Assembly (NCBI GenBank): GCA_003241785.1
Contig: QFPW01000013.1
Span: forward strand, 1 to 64,000
Origin: Rhodovulum sulfidophilum
GTDB lineage: Bacteria; Pseudomonadota; Alphaproteobacteria; Rhodobacterales; Rhodobacteraceae
Length of the DNA stretch: 64,000 bases
Direction of reading: 5' to 3'
In this document: positions 26,378 to 34,790 of the stretch, one piece after another
Numbering within the stretch: the stretch's first letter is position 1
How the letters are laid out: the number at the start of each line of letters is the position of its first letter
Notes under the pieces: model-generated
Database searches by the model: none
What the model saw: only the letters and a program-made list of their open reading frames with translations
What the model was told of the DNA's origin: nothing
Translations under genes and position numbers: made by a program

Positions 26378-27286
26378 ATGAGCGAACGCATCGACGAAGG
26401 CATGTGGGCCTGGCGTCAGAGCGAAAATCACAACGCTATGATCGACCTGGCGCGACGGGGCGAGATCCCGCCGGGCGATCACCTCGATCTCGCCTTCTTC
26501 GGCGGCTCGGCCTTCCGCGTCACCGCGCCCTCGGGGCTGACGCTGATGATCGATCCCTGGCGCAATCCGCCACGCGGCAACTGGGACTGGTACCATTTCG
26601 ACTTCCCGCGCGAGACCGTCGACGTGGCGCTGTCCACCCACGCGCATTTCGATCACGACGGCCTGCATTTCGTCAGCGCCTCGACCATCCTCGACCGGCT
26701 GATCGGCGTCTGGGAATTCGCCGGGGTCCGTGTCACCGGCATTCCCGACAAGCATGTGAGCGACAGCACGCACAACGCCTATGACTGGGCCGAGCTGACC
26801 CGCCGCCTCACGCCGATCCGCACCGCGCCCGAGGACAACTGGCGCTCCTTCGACAACTGCGTCCTGCTGGTCGAGGTCGGCGGGATGCGGGTGCTGCACT
26901 GGGGCGACAACCGCCCGAACCCGCCCGCCGAGGTCTGGGACCGGATCGGCGAGGTCGACGTGCTGCTGCTGCCGGTCGACGGGTCGGAACATGTGCTGAG
27001 CTTCGACCAGGCCGACGCCGTCATCGCCCGGACCGGGGCGCGCGTGGTCGTGCCGCATCACTACGGGATCTGGAACGTGACGACGCGGGGATCGACGCTG
27101 CTGCCCGCCGACGCCTGGGTCGACCGGCGGCCCGACGCGATCCGGACCGAGGCGGGGTCGTTGCGGCTCTCGCGCGACTTCGTGCGCGCGCAGCGTGGGC
27201 GGGTGGTCTATTTCGCCGACAAGGTCGCCTTCGAGCCGCCGGTCGGCGCGGGGCCGGACCGGCTCGACCGCCGGCTGACGCCCTGA
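26378..27286 (+). CDS. Metallo-beta-lactamase-fold hydrolase
   Basis: A 302-residue protein with the zinc motif H88-A-H90-F-D92-H93 (STHAHFDHDG) and later ligands in LHWGDN and VVPHHYG. It resembles UlaG/RomA-like hydrolases that open lactones or cut phosphodiesters or amides. The location after the amide-type importer suggests action on the imported substrate. The start MSERIDEG follows GGAGCCAAGGAC. Converges with the LysR gene. Confidence 0.86.
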   Translation: MSERIDEGMWAWRQSENHNAMIDLARRGEIPPGDHLDLAFFGGSAFRVTAPSGLTLMIDPWRNPPRGNWDWYHFDFPRETVDVALSTHAHFDHDGLHFVSASTILDRLIGVWEFAGVRVTGIPDKHVSDSTHNAYDWAELTRRLTPIRTAPEDNWRSFDNCVLLVEVGGMRVLHWGDNRPNPPAEVWDRIGEVDVLLLPVDGSEHVLSFDQADAVIARTGARVVVPHHYGIWNVTTRGSTLLPADAWVDRRPDAIRTEAGSLRLSRDFVRAQRGRVVYFADKVAFEPPVGAGPDRLDRRLTP

Positions 27287-27319
27287 CGCGGACCTGGGCC
27301 GGCCGCGCTCCGGCGCGGA

Positions 27320-28216
27320 TCAGTCCGGGGCGAAATGGCGCTCGGCGAGCCGCCAGACCCGTTCCGCCGCCAGCGAGCCGAAGGAGCCCGCGCGCCGCGC
27401 GAGGCAGATGGTGCGCGGGAACCCGGGCGACAGCGGCACCGCCACCACGCCGTCATGGGTTTCCGGCACCGCCATCTCGGCGATGACGGAAACCCCCATC
27501 CCGGCCCGGACCATCGCCAGGATCGAAGTGATCTGCTGGATCCGGTGACTGACCCGCGGCTCCAGCCCCTGCCGCGCGAACCATTCCCGCAGCAGGGGTT
27601 CGCTGCCGCCCCGGGTCAGGATGAAGGGCCGGTCGGCGAGGCTGGCCGCGTCCAGCCGGTCGCGCCCCGCCAGCGCGTCATCCGCCCGCACCAGCGCGAT
27701 CAGGCGGTCGTGCGCCATCGGGATCAGTTCCAGCGTCCAGTCTTCGTGGTCGAGCGTGGTCGCGAAATCGACCAGCCCGTCGGACAGCGCGCGCAACGCC
27801 GGCCTGTCGGTGTCCTCGGTGATCTCGACCCGCAGCCCCGGCCAGCGGCGCGCGACGTGATCGACGAGCCCGGGCAGCAGATGCGTCGAGGCCGAGGCGC
27901 CGAAGGAGGCGATCCGCGCCAGCCCCCGCCCCGCCCCGCGCCCCTCGCGCAGGCGGTCCTGCGCCTGCGCGGCCAGCGCGTTGCGCCGCTCGGCGAAATC
28001 GAGCAGCAGCAGCCCTTCCGCCGTCAGCTCCAGCGGCCGGCGGTCCCGGCGCAGCAGCGCGACCCCGCAGATCTCCTCGGCGCGCAGGATGAGCTTGGTC
28101 GCCGCCGGCTGGCTGATGCCCGAGGCCCGCGCCGCCAGCGACAGGCTGCCAGCCCGCGCGATCCGGGGAAGCAGCCGCCAGAGGCTGGTGGGGATCCGGT
28201 CGAGAAACTCGTCCAT
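27320..28216 (-). CDS. LysR-family transcriptional regulator
   Basis: A 298-residue regulator. The N-terminal winged helix contains GSLSLAARASGISQPAATKLILRAEEICG, and the C-terminal effector domain begins about residue 95. Transcribed divergently from an aminotransferase gene; a T-N11-A inverted repeat begins 3 nt upstream of its start codon. It should control itself and the aminotransferase-exporter pair. Confidence 0.9.
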   Translation of the reverse strand: MDEFLDRIPTSLWRLLPRIARAGSLSLAARASGISQPAATKLILRAEEICGVALLRRDRRPLELTAEGLLLLDFAERRNALAAQAQDRLREGRGAGRGLARIASFGASASTHLLPGLVDHVARRWPGLRVEITEDTDRPALRALSDGLVDFATTLDHEDWTLELIPMAHDRLIALVRADDALAGRDRLDAASLADRPFILTRGGSEPLLREWFARQGLEPRVSHRIQQITSILAMVRAGMGVSVIAEMAVPETHDGVVAVPLSPGFPRTICLARRAGSFGSLAAERVWRLAERHFAPD

Positions 28217-28218
28217 GC

Positions 28219-28233
28219 ATAACCGCCGGTTAT
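28219..28233. promoter_or_regulatory. LysR-type operator (T-N11-A box)
   Basis: ATAACCGCCGGTTAT is a perfect inverted repeat with 6-bp arms and contains T-N11-A at 28220/28232, the LysR recognition pattern. It lies in the 55-bp gap between the LysR gene and the aminotransferase gene. Confidence 0.7.
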
Positions 28234-28271
28234 TGGAACATGCCTGGCCATTCTAGCACCGTGACGGCCAG

Positions 28272-29471
28272 ATGAAACCCGCGACCATGAGGACGCCCTT
28301 GTCCCCGACGATCTCCCCGCTCTTCGCCGGCATCCCGGTCAACCCGCTGCGCGCGCTCTTTCCCTACGCGGCGCGGCCGGGGATGCTCAATCTCGCCAGC
28401 GGCCATCCCTCGCGCGACGCCTATGACCTCGAGGGCCTCGCCGAGGCGACGGCGCGCGCCGCCGCGGACTTCGGCGCCTGGACCTACGGGCCGAGCGCGG
28501 GCGATCCGGAGCTCGTCGCCGCCATGGCCGCGCTCGCCGATCCGGTGCCCGACGGCTTCCGCCTGCTCGTGACCTCCGGGGCGCAGCAGGGCGTCGATCT
28601 CGCCCTGCGCGGCCTCGCCGCCCCGGGCAGCCGCGTCCTGGTCCCCGAGCCGGTCTATCCCGCGATCCTGTCGCTCTGCGCGGTGGCCGGGCTTACCCCG
28701 GTCGGCTACCGGGTCGCCGCCGGCGACGAGACGCTGGCGGAGCTCGCCGCCACGCTCGCCGGCGGCGGCTTCCGGGCGCTCTACGCGCTGCCGACCTTCT
28801 CCAACCCCACCGGCGAGACCTGGAGCCTCGCGCAGCGCCGGCGCGTGCTCGAGCTCTGCGCCCGGGCCGGGGTGCCGATCGTCGAGGATGATCCTTACCG
28901 GCTGATCTGGTCCGGCGCGGCCCCGCCGCCCTCGCTGTTCCGGCTGGCCGGCGAAGCGGGCGGCGCCCGCGTCGTCTACCTCGGCAGCCTGTCCAAGTTC
29001 GTCGCCCCCGGCCTGCGCCTGGGCTGGGCGATCGCGCCCGAGGCGCTGTCGCTGGCGATGCAGGAGGCCCGCCAGGCCGGCGACCTGCAGCCGAACGCCC
29101 TCGCCCAGCGAGTCGCCGCGCGCTATCTCGCGCTCGGCCGCGTCGAAGCGCATCTCGCCCGGGTCCGCGCGCTCTACACTGAACGCCGCCTGCTGCTGAC
29201 CGGGCTGCTCGCGGCGGGCGGCTTCCGCGTGCCCGAGACGGCGGGCGGGATGTTCCTGTTCCCCGAACTGCCGGAGGGGGTCCGCGCGGCCGAGGTCTTC
29301 GACCGCGCCGTGGCGCGCGGGGTGATGTTCGCGCCCGGGCCCGCCTTCGCGCTGGCGCCCGGGAGCGGCCGCTTCGCGGAGCGCGCGCGGCTCTGCTTCG
29401 CGGGCCTCGGGCCCGAGGGGATCGCCGAGGCTGCCCGCCGCCTGCTCGCCGCCGTCGGGGAGGCCGCCTGA
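28272..29471 (+). CDS. PLP-dependent aminotransferase, class I/II
   Basis: A 399-residue fold-type I aminotransferase, similar to the catalytic part of MocR and 2-aminoadipate transaminases. PLP lysine K242 lies in SLSKFVAPGLRLGW; N178 (PTFSNPTG), D207 and Y209 (EDDPYR) are the cofactor contacts. It probably moves an amino group between an amino acid and 2-oxoglutarate or pyruvate. An internal ATG at 28287 is an alternative start. The AEC-type exporter overlaps its stop by one base. Confidence 0.87.
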   Translation: MKPATMRTPLSPTISPLFAGIPVNPLRALFPYAARPGMLNLASGHPSRDAYDLEGLAEATARAAADFGAWTYGPSAGDPELVAAMAALADPVPDGFRLLVTSGAQQGVDLALRGLAAPGSRVLVPEPVYPAILSLCAVAGLTPVGYRVAAGDETLAELAATLAGGGFRALYALPTFSNPTGETWSLAQRRRVLELCARAGVPIVEDDPYRLIWSGAAPPPSLFRLAGEAGGARVVYLGSLSKFVAPGLRLGWAIAPEALSLAMQEARQAGDLQPNALAQRVAARYLALGRVEAHLARVRALYTERRLLLTGLLAAGGFRVPETAGGMFLFPELPEGVRAAEVFDRAVARGVMFAPGPAFALAPGSGRFAERARLCFAGLGPEGIAEAARRLLAAVGEAA

Positions 29472-30385
29472 TGCCGATCCTCGTCGCGCTCCTGCCCGAT
29501 ATCCTGCTCATCCTGCTCGGCTGCGCGGCGCGGCGCCGGCTGTCGCCCGAGGGCTGGAAGGCGGTCGACGCGCTGAGCTTCCACATCCTCTTTCCGGCGC
29601 TGATCTTCTGGGCGGCGGCGCGCGCGCCGGTCACCGGGGCCGATCTCGCCGTCATCGGGGCCGGGACCTGGCTCATCATGGCGGCCGGGCTGGGGCTCGC
29701 GTGGCTGATCCGGCCGCTCGGACCCGAGCGGTTCCTCGACTTCGCCGGTCTCTGGCAGACCGCCTGGCGCTTCAACACCGCGATCGCCCTGGTCGCGGCG
29801 CAGGTCTTTCCCGACCCGATGCGGGGCTACATGGCCATGGCGATCGGCGCCGCGGTGCCCGTCGCCAACATTCTCGCCGTCGCCGCCCTCTCGCGCGGCA
29901 ACGCGCTCGGCCCGGGCCGGATGCTGCGCCAGATCCTGACGAACCCGTTCTTTCTGGCCAGCCTCGGCGGGCTCGCGGTCTCGGTGTCGGGGATCACGAT
30001 CCCCGGCGCGGTCGGGGAGATGCTGGGCAAGCTCGCCGCCGCCGCGGTGCCGGTCGCGCTCCTGTCGATCGGCGCGGCGATGAACTGGCGCGCGCTCGCG
30101 GCGATGACGCCCTTCTCGATGCTGCTGAACGCGATCAAGCTCGTCCTCCTGCCGGCGCTCTGCCTCGGCCTCGGCCGGCTCGCGGGCATGGACGACGCCC
30201 GCCTCGCCGCGCTGGTCCTCTTCGCGGCGTTGCCGACCGCCTCGGCGGCCCATGTGCTGGCCTCGGTCTTCGGCGCCGACCGCGAGCGCGTCGCGACGCT
30301 GATCGCGCAATCGACGCTGCTGGCCTGCGCGACGCTGCCGGCCTGGATGATCCTGCTCGAGCGCGGCGTCCTGGCGCCGCGGTAA
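29471..30385 (+). CDS. AEC (auxin efflux carrier) family transporter
   Basis: A 304-residue membrane protein with about ten hydrophobic segments, beginning MPILVALLPDILLILLGCAARR. It has the N- and C-terminal five-span halves of the AEC/BASS-like fold (WRFNTAIALVAAQVF; PTASAAHVLASVFGADRE). Bacterial members carry malonate, malate or amino-acid-derived anions. Translationally coupled to the aminotransferase, so it may move that enzyme's substrate or product. A 7-bp tight inverted repeat follows the stop directly (30386-30400). Confidence 0.86.
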   Translation: MPILVALLPDILLILLGCAARRRLSPEGWKAVDALSFHILFPALIFWAAARAPVTGADLAVIGAGTWLIMAAGLGLAWLIRPLGPERFLDFAGLWQTAWRFNTAIALVAAQVFPDPMRGYMAMAIGAAVPVANILAVAALSRGNALGPGRMLRQILTNPFFLASLGGLAVSVSGITIPGAVGEMLGKLAAAAVPVALLSIGAAMNWRALAAMTPFSMLLNAIKLVLLPALCLGLGRLAGMDDARLAALVLFAALPTASAAHVLASVFGADRERVATLIAQSTLLACATLPAWMILLERGVLAPR

Positions 30386-30587
30386 GGCGGGCCGCCCGCC
30401 GCGCGCCAGATCCCGCGCGCGGCCTCCGGCGCCCGCCGAGGCGATGGCGCGCCTATCCCTTTTGAGAACCGGTCCGGCGATCGCCGCGGCCTCGGTCGAG
30501 CGCGGCCCGGCGGCGCCCGCTTCGCTCCGGATGCCCGCGCCTTCCGGTCGGAGCCCGCGCCGGGCGGTCCGACTCAAAAAATATTAT

Positions 30588-30597
30588 ATGTCGACAT
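30588..30597. promoter_or_regulatory. Palindrome upstream of the HypD-like gene
   Basis: ATGTCGACAT is a perfect 10-bp palindrome within an unusually AT-rich stretch (CAAAAAATATTATATG). A second 8-bp palindrome ATACGTAT lies at 30613-30620, centres 24 bp apart. Both sit 50-85 nt before the gene, suitable for a GntR-family regulator such as the one at 31631. Confidence 0.4.
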
Positions 30598-30672
30598 GAT
30601 CCCGCGATCGTCATACGTATCGCATAGCTTCAACCGCTATCGGCGCGCCGGCGCATACGAGGAATCAGACCG

Positions 30673-31605
30673 TTGACCACAAGCATCTTCTCGGGGGTCC
30701 TGCCCGCTCTCATGACCCCTTGCGGCGAAGACCGCCGGCCGGATTACGCCGCCCTCGTGCGGAAGGCCGAGGAACTCGTCGGCCTCGGGATGCGGGGGGT
30801 CGTCTACTGCGGATCCATGGGGGACTGGCCGCTCCTGACCGACGCGCAGCGCATGGAAGGCGTCGCGCGCCTCGTCGCCGCGGGCGTGCCGGTCGTGGTG
30901 GGGACCGGCGCGGTTAACACGGCGACCGCGGTCGCCCATGCCGCCCACGCCGCCGAGGTGGGGGCCGCGGGCCTGATGCTCATTCCCCGCGTTCTCTCCC
31001 GCGGCCCGGTCGTCGCGGCGCAGCGCGCGCATTTCAAGGCGCTGCTCGGCGCCGCGCCCGATCTTCCGGCGGTGATCTACAACAGCCCCTATTATGGCTT
31101 CGCGACCGGCCCGGACCTCTTCTTCGCGCTGCGGGAGGAACATCCGAACCTGGTCGGCTTCAAGGAATTCGGCGACGCCGCGGCCATGAGCCTCGCGGCG
31201 CGGCACATCACCTCCGGCGACCCCGCGCTCACGCTCATGATCGGCGTCGATACGAACGTCTTCCACGGCTACGTCAACTGCGGCGCCACCGGCGCCATAA
31301 CCGGCATCGGCAACGCGCTGCCGCGCGAGGTGCTTCATCTCGCCTCGCTCTGCGAGCAGGCGGCGGCCGGGGATCCGGTCGCCCGCGTCCGGGCCCAGGA
31401 GCTCGACGCGGCGATGATGGAGCTCGCGACCTTCGACGAGGGCTCCGATCTCGTCCTCTATTTCAAGTACATGCTCGTGCTGAACGGCGAACCGGAATAC
31501 AGCCGCCACTTCAACCCGGGCGACGCGCTCACCCCCTCGCAGCGCGGCTATGTCGAGAGCCAGCTGCGGCTCTTCAAGACCTGGTATGACGCCTGGCGCG
31601 CCTGA
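30673..31605 (+). CDS. DapA-family lyase, likely pyrroline-4-hydroxy-2-carboxylate deaminase (HypD-like)
   Basis: A 310-residue TIM-barrel enzyme of the dihydrodipicolinate synthase family. Schiff-base lysine K164 (VGFKEFGDA) and Tyr136 (VIYNSPYYGF) are present. The CGSMGDWPLLTDAQRMEG segment and overall sequence recall the rhizobial HypD deaminases of hydroxyproline breakdown. Those yield 2-oxoglutarate semialdehyde from the imine made by D-hydroxyproline dehydrogenase. The start is TTG with GAGGA 9 nt upstream. The neighbouring FAD dehydrogenase and epimerase support the assignment. The semialdehyde dehydrogenase is not in this window. Confidence 0.85.
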   Translation: MTTSIFSGVLPALMTPCGEDRRPDYAALVRKAEELVGLGMRGVVYCGSMGDWPLLTDAQRMEGVARLVAAGVPVVVGTGAVNTATAVAHAAHAAEVGAAGLMLIPRVLSRGPVVAAQRAHFKALLGAAPDLPAVIYNSPYYGFATGPDLFFALREEHPNLVGFKEFGDAAAMSLAARHITSGDPALTLMIGVDTNVFHGYVNCGATGAITGIGNALPREVLHLASLCEQAAAGDPVARVRAQELDAAMMELATFDEGSDLVLYFKYMLVLNGEPEYSRHFNPGDALTPSQRGYVESQLRLFKTWYDAWRA

Positions 31606-31630
31606 TCCGTCGGGGACCGGGCGGCGCGCC

Positions 31631-32341
31631 TCAGAGCACCATCCCCTCGGCCGGGCGCGTATCGGCGGTGATGTAGTTCTGGATCTGCCGCACGATCTGA
31701 TCGGCGTGACGCGCGCCGAGCACGTCGGCGCGCTCGACGTCCCGCGCGACGATCGCCGCGATCATGTCCTCGTGCTCGCCGACGTATTGCCGCGGCAGTT
31801 CGTCGTTGAACGACAGATAGTAGAGCCGCAGCAGCCGCCGTCCCTCGGTCAGCAGCCGGGTGAAGACATCCGTGTAATACCGGTTGCGGCCGGCGCGGGC
31901 GATCCGCAGATGAAAATCGTAGTTGGTCGAGATCATCGCGAGCGCGTCGCGCGCCTCCACCGCGGCGGCGAACTCGGCCTGGAGCGCGCGGATCTCCTCG
32001 ATGTCCTCGGGCACGTGCCGCAGCGCCGCGAGACGCGTCGAGACCCGGTACATGAGGGTGAGCGCCTCGAAGAACTGCGCGAGGTTCACGTAGTCGATGT
32101 TGGAGACGACCGTGGCGCGATTGGGAAGCGTCGAGATCAGGCCCTCGGCCGCGAGGCGGACAAGCGCTTCGCGGATCGGGGTGCGCGACAGCGAAAACCT
32201 CTGGGAAAGCTGGGATTCGTCGATCGCGCTGCCGGGCTCGAGCCGCAGCTCGATGATCTCGTTGCGCAGCACCTCGTAGACATGCGCCACGCCGGCCCCG
32301 CGGCGCAGGCCGCTTCCCTGCTCGCCCTTTTCCTTCGACAT
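31631..32341 (-). CDS. GntR-family regulator, FCD subfamily
   Basis: A 236-residue regulator. The winged helix has AIDESQLSQRFSLSRTPIREALVRLAAEGL; the FCD domain has DFHLRIARAGRN and GEHEDMIAAI. It lies between the HypD-like gene (tail to tail) and the divergent D-amino-acid-dehydrogenase-like gene, so it is the probable local regulator of the hydroxyproline genes. Confidence 0.9.
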   Translation of the reverse strand: MSKEKGEQGSGLRRGAGVAHVYEVLRNEIIELRLEPGSAIDESQLSQRFSLSRTPIREALVRLAAEGLISTLPNRATVVSNIDYVNLAQFFEALTLMYRVSTRLAALRHVPEDIEEIRALQAEFAAAVEARDALAMISTNYDFHLRIARAGRNRYYTDVFTRLLTEGRRLLRLYYLSFNDELPRQYVGEHEDMIAAIVARDVERADVLGARHADQIVRQIQNYITADTRPAEGMVL

Positions 32342-32487
32342 GGCGATCGTCCCTCATCAATGGCTGACGCGCCAGTCTATCCGGCAAAACCGGGAGGTGA
32401 ACAGTGTCGATCCGGCGCATTTAGCCAGTCGACAACGCGGCGCGGGGCGTTATCTATGCGGCGGGGACGGGGAAGGGGCTCGGGCGA

Positions 32488-33729
32488 ATGAGGATCGGAA
32501 TTCTCGGCGCCGGAGTCATCGGCGTGTCGGCGGCGCTCGCGCTCGCGACGCGGGGGCACGATGTCACGCTGATCGATCGCGAAGCCGTCGCGGCCGGCGC
32601 CTCGCGTGGCAACGCCGGCGCCTTCGCCTTCGCCGACGTGATCCCGCTCGCGACGCCGGGCATCATGCGCCGCGCGCCGGGCTGGCTCATCGACCCGGAC
32701 GGCCCGCTCTCGGTTCCCCCCGCCTACGCGCATCGCATCGCCCCCTGGCTCCTGCGGTTCTGGCGGGCGAGCCGGCCGGACCGCTACCGCGCGGCCGTGA
32801 CCGCGCAGGCCGCGCTGATGGCCCTCTCCTCGGCGGCGCTGGAACGCCTCGTGGCGGCGCAGGGCCTCGAGGACCTCCTGCGCCGCGAGGGCCAGCTGCA
32901 GCTCTACGAAGGCGCCGCGGACTACCGGGCGAGCCTGCCCGGATGGGAGGAGCGCCGCGCGGCGGGCGTGCGGTTCGAGCTCCTCACCGATCCGGGGACG
33001 ATCGCCGAGATCCAGCCCGGGATCGCGCCGCGCTTCACCCACGCGGGTTTCACGCCCGACTGGAAGAACACCGTCGATCCCGCGCTCTGGACGCGGACGC
33101 TGGCCGAACGGCTGGTCGCCCGCGGCGGGCGCGTCGAGACCGCGACCATCGCGGCCATCTCCGCCTCCGAGCGCGGCGCCCGGCTCGAGGGCCCGGGCGG
33201 CACGCGCGACTTCGACCGGGTGGTGCTCGCCGCGGGCGCCTTCTCCCGGCCGCTCGCCCGCGGCCTCGGCGTCTCGCTCCCGCTCGAGACGGAACGGGGC
33301 TACAATACCACCCTGCCCGCCGGCGCCTTCGACCTGCGCACGCATCTGACCTTCGGCGGCCATGGCTTCGTCGTCACCCGGATCGGCGACGGCGTGCGCG
33401 TCGGCGGCGGCGTCGAGCTCGGCGGGCTTGACCTGCCGCCCCGGATGCGGCGCGCGTCGGCGCTTCTGGCGAAGGCGCGGACCTTTCTGCCCGGGCTGCG
33501 CGTCGAGGGCGGCACGCAATGGATGGGCTTCCGGCCGTCGATGCCCGACAGCCTGCCCGTGATCGACCGCGCGCCGGGGCGGCCATCGGTCGTCCTCGCC
33601 TTCGGCCACGGCCATCTCGGCCTGACGCAATCGGCCGGAACCGCCGAGATCGTGGCCGATCTCGTCGAGGGGCGCGAACCGGCGATCGACCTCTCCCCCT
33701 ACCGCGCGACCCGCTTTTCCCGAGGCTGA
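32488..33729 (+). CDS. FAD-dependent oxidoreductase, DadA / D-hydroxyproline dehydrogenase-like
   Basis: A 413-residue DAO-fold flavoprotein. The Rossmann motif GILGAGVIGVSAALALATRGHDVTLID binds FAD, and the C-terminal GHGHLGLTQSAGTAEIVADL closes the flavin site. Together with the epimerase encoded 3 nt downstream it fits the second step of trans-4-hydroxyproline breakdown, oxidation of cis-4-hydroxy-D-proline. Simple D-amino-acid oxidation remains an alternative. Confidence 0.87.
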   Translation: MRIGILGAGVIGVSAALALATRGHDVTLIDREAVAAGASRGNAGAFAFADVIPLATPGIMRRAPGWLIDPDGPLSVPPAYAHRIAPWLLRFWRASRPDRYRAAVTAQAALMALSSAALERLVAAQGLEDLLRREGQLQLYEGAADYRASLPGWEERRAAGVRFELLTDPGTIAEIQPGIAPRFTHAGFTPDWKNTVDPALWTRTLAERLVARGGRVETATIAAISASERGARLEGPGGTRDFDRVVLAAGAFSRPLARGLGVSLPLETERGYNTTLPAGAFDLRTHLTFGGHGFVVTRIGDGVRVGGGVELGGLDLPPRMRRASALLAKARTFLPGLRVEGGTQWMGFRPSMPDSLPVIDRAPGRPSVVLAFGHGHLGLTQSAGTAEIVADLVEGREPAIDLSPYRATRFSRG

Positions 33730-33732
33730 CCC

Positions 33733-34734
33733 ATGACGAACCACACCTTCCAGTGCATAGACGGCCATACCTGCGGCAATCCCGTGCGGCTCGTCGCCAG
33801 CGGAGGGCCGCTGCTCCGGGGCGCCGACATGATCGAGAAGCGCACGCATTTCCTGCGCGAGTTCGACTGGATCCGGACCGGGCTGATGTTCGAGCCGCGC
33901 GGACATGACATGATGTCGGGCTCGATCCTCTATCCGCCGACCCGGCCCGACTGCGACGTCGCCGTGCTTTTCATCGAAACCTCGGGCTGCCTTCCGATGT
34001 GCGGCCACGGCACGATCGGGACCGTGACCATGGGCCTCGAGAACGGGCTGATCACGCCCCGGGAGGAAGGCCGGCTCTCGATCGACGCGCCCGCCGGGAA
34101 GGTCGACATCTCCTACCGCCTCGAGGGACGGTTCGTGGAGGAGGTGCGGCTCACCAACGTGGCCTCGTTCCTGTTCGCCGAAGGGCTGACCGCCGAGGTC
34201 GAGGGGCTGGGCGAGATCGTGGTCGACGTCGCCTATGGCGGCAATTTCTACGCGATCGTCGAACCGCAGAAGAATTTCCGCGACATCGCCGACCATTCGG
34301 CGGGCCAGCTCGTCGAATGGAGCCCGAAGCTGCGCGCGGCGCTGAACGCGAAATACGAATTCGTCCACCCGGAGCATCCCGATATCCGGGGGCTGAGCCA
34401 TATCCAGTGGACCGGCCAGCCCCGGGCCGAGGGCGCGCACGCCCGGAACGCGGTCTTCTACGGCGAGAAGGCGATCGACCGCTCGCCCTGCGGCACCGGA
34501 ACCTCCGCGCGCATGGCGCAGCTCGTGGCCAAGGGCCGTCTCGGCGTCGGCGACGCCTTCGTGCACGAGTCGATCATCGGCAGCCTCTTCGACGGCCGCG
34601 TCGAATCCGCGGCGACGATCGCCGGGCGGGACGCGATCATCCCCTCCATCAGCGGCTGGGCCCGGCAAACCGGGTTCAGCACCATCTTCATTGATGACCG
34701 CGACCCCTACGCTCACGGCTTCTCGGTCGTCTGA
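33733..34734 (+). CDS. 4-hydroxyproline 2-epimerase / proline racemase family
   Basis: A 333-residue cofactor-independent epimerase. Both catalytic cysteines are present: C90 (LPMCGHGTIGT) and C253 (DRSPCGTGTSAR). Cys/Cys enzymes are proline racemases or hydroxyproline 2-epimerases, unlike Ser/Cys or Thr/Cys dehydratases. In context it would convert trans-4-hydroxy-L-proline to the D-epimer for the upstream FAD dehydrogenase. The gene starts 3 nt after that gene. Confidence 0.9.
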   Translation: MTNHTFQCIDGHTCGNPVRLVASGGPLLRGADMIEKRTHFLREFDWIRTGLMFEPRGHDMMSGSILYPPTRPDCDVAVLFIETSGCLPMCGHGTIGTVTMGLENGLITPREEGRLSIDAPAGKVDISYRLEGRFVEEVRLTNVASFLFAEGLTAEVEGLGEIVVDVAYGGNFYAIVEPQKNFRDIADHSAGQLVEWSPKLRAALNAKYEFVHPEHPDIRGLSHIQWTGQPRAEGAHARNAVFYGEKAIDRSPCGTGTSARMAQLVAKGRLGVGDAFVHESIIGSLFDGRVESAATIAGRDAIIPSISGWARQTGFSTIFIDDRDPYAHGFSVV

Positions 34735-34790
34735 GCGCACCGCGGAAGCCCCCCGAGACGCCTCTCAACAGACCGGAAAGGCCAGGACCA

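Noticed and set aside
32395..32420. GTGAACAGTGTCGATCC as another copy of the 12879/17113 motif
   Set aside because: The order of conserved bases differs and no palindromic core is present. Similarity is limited to a few bases.
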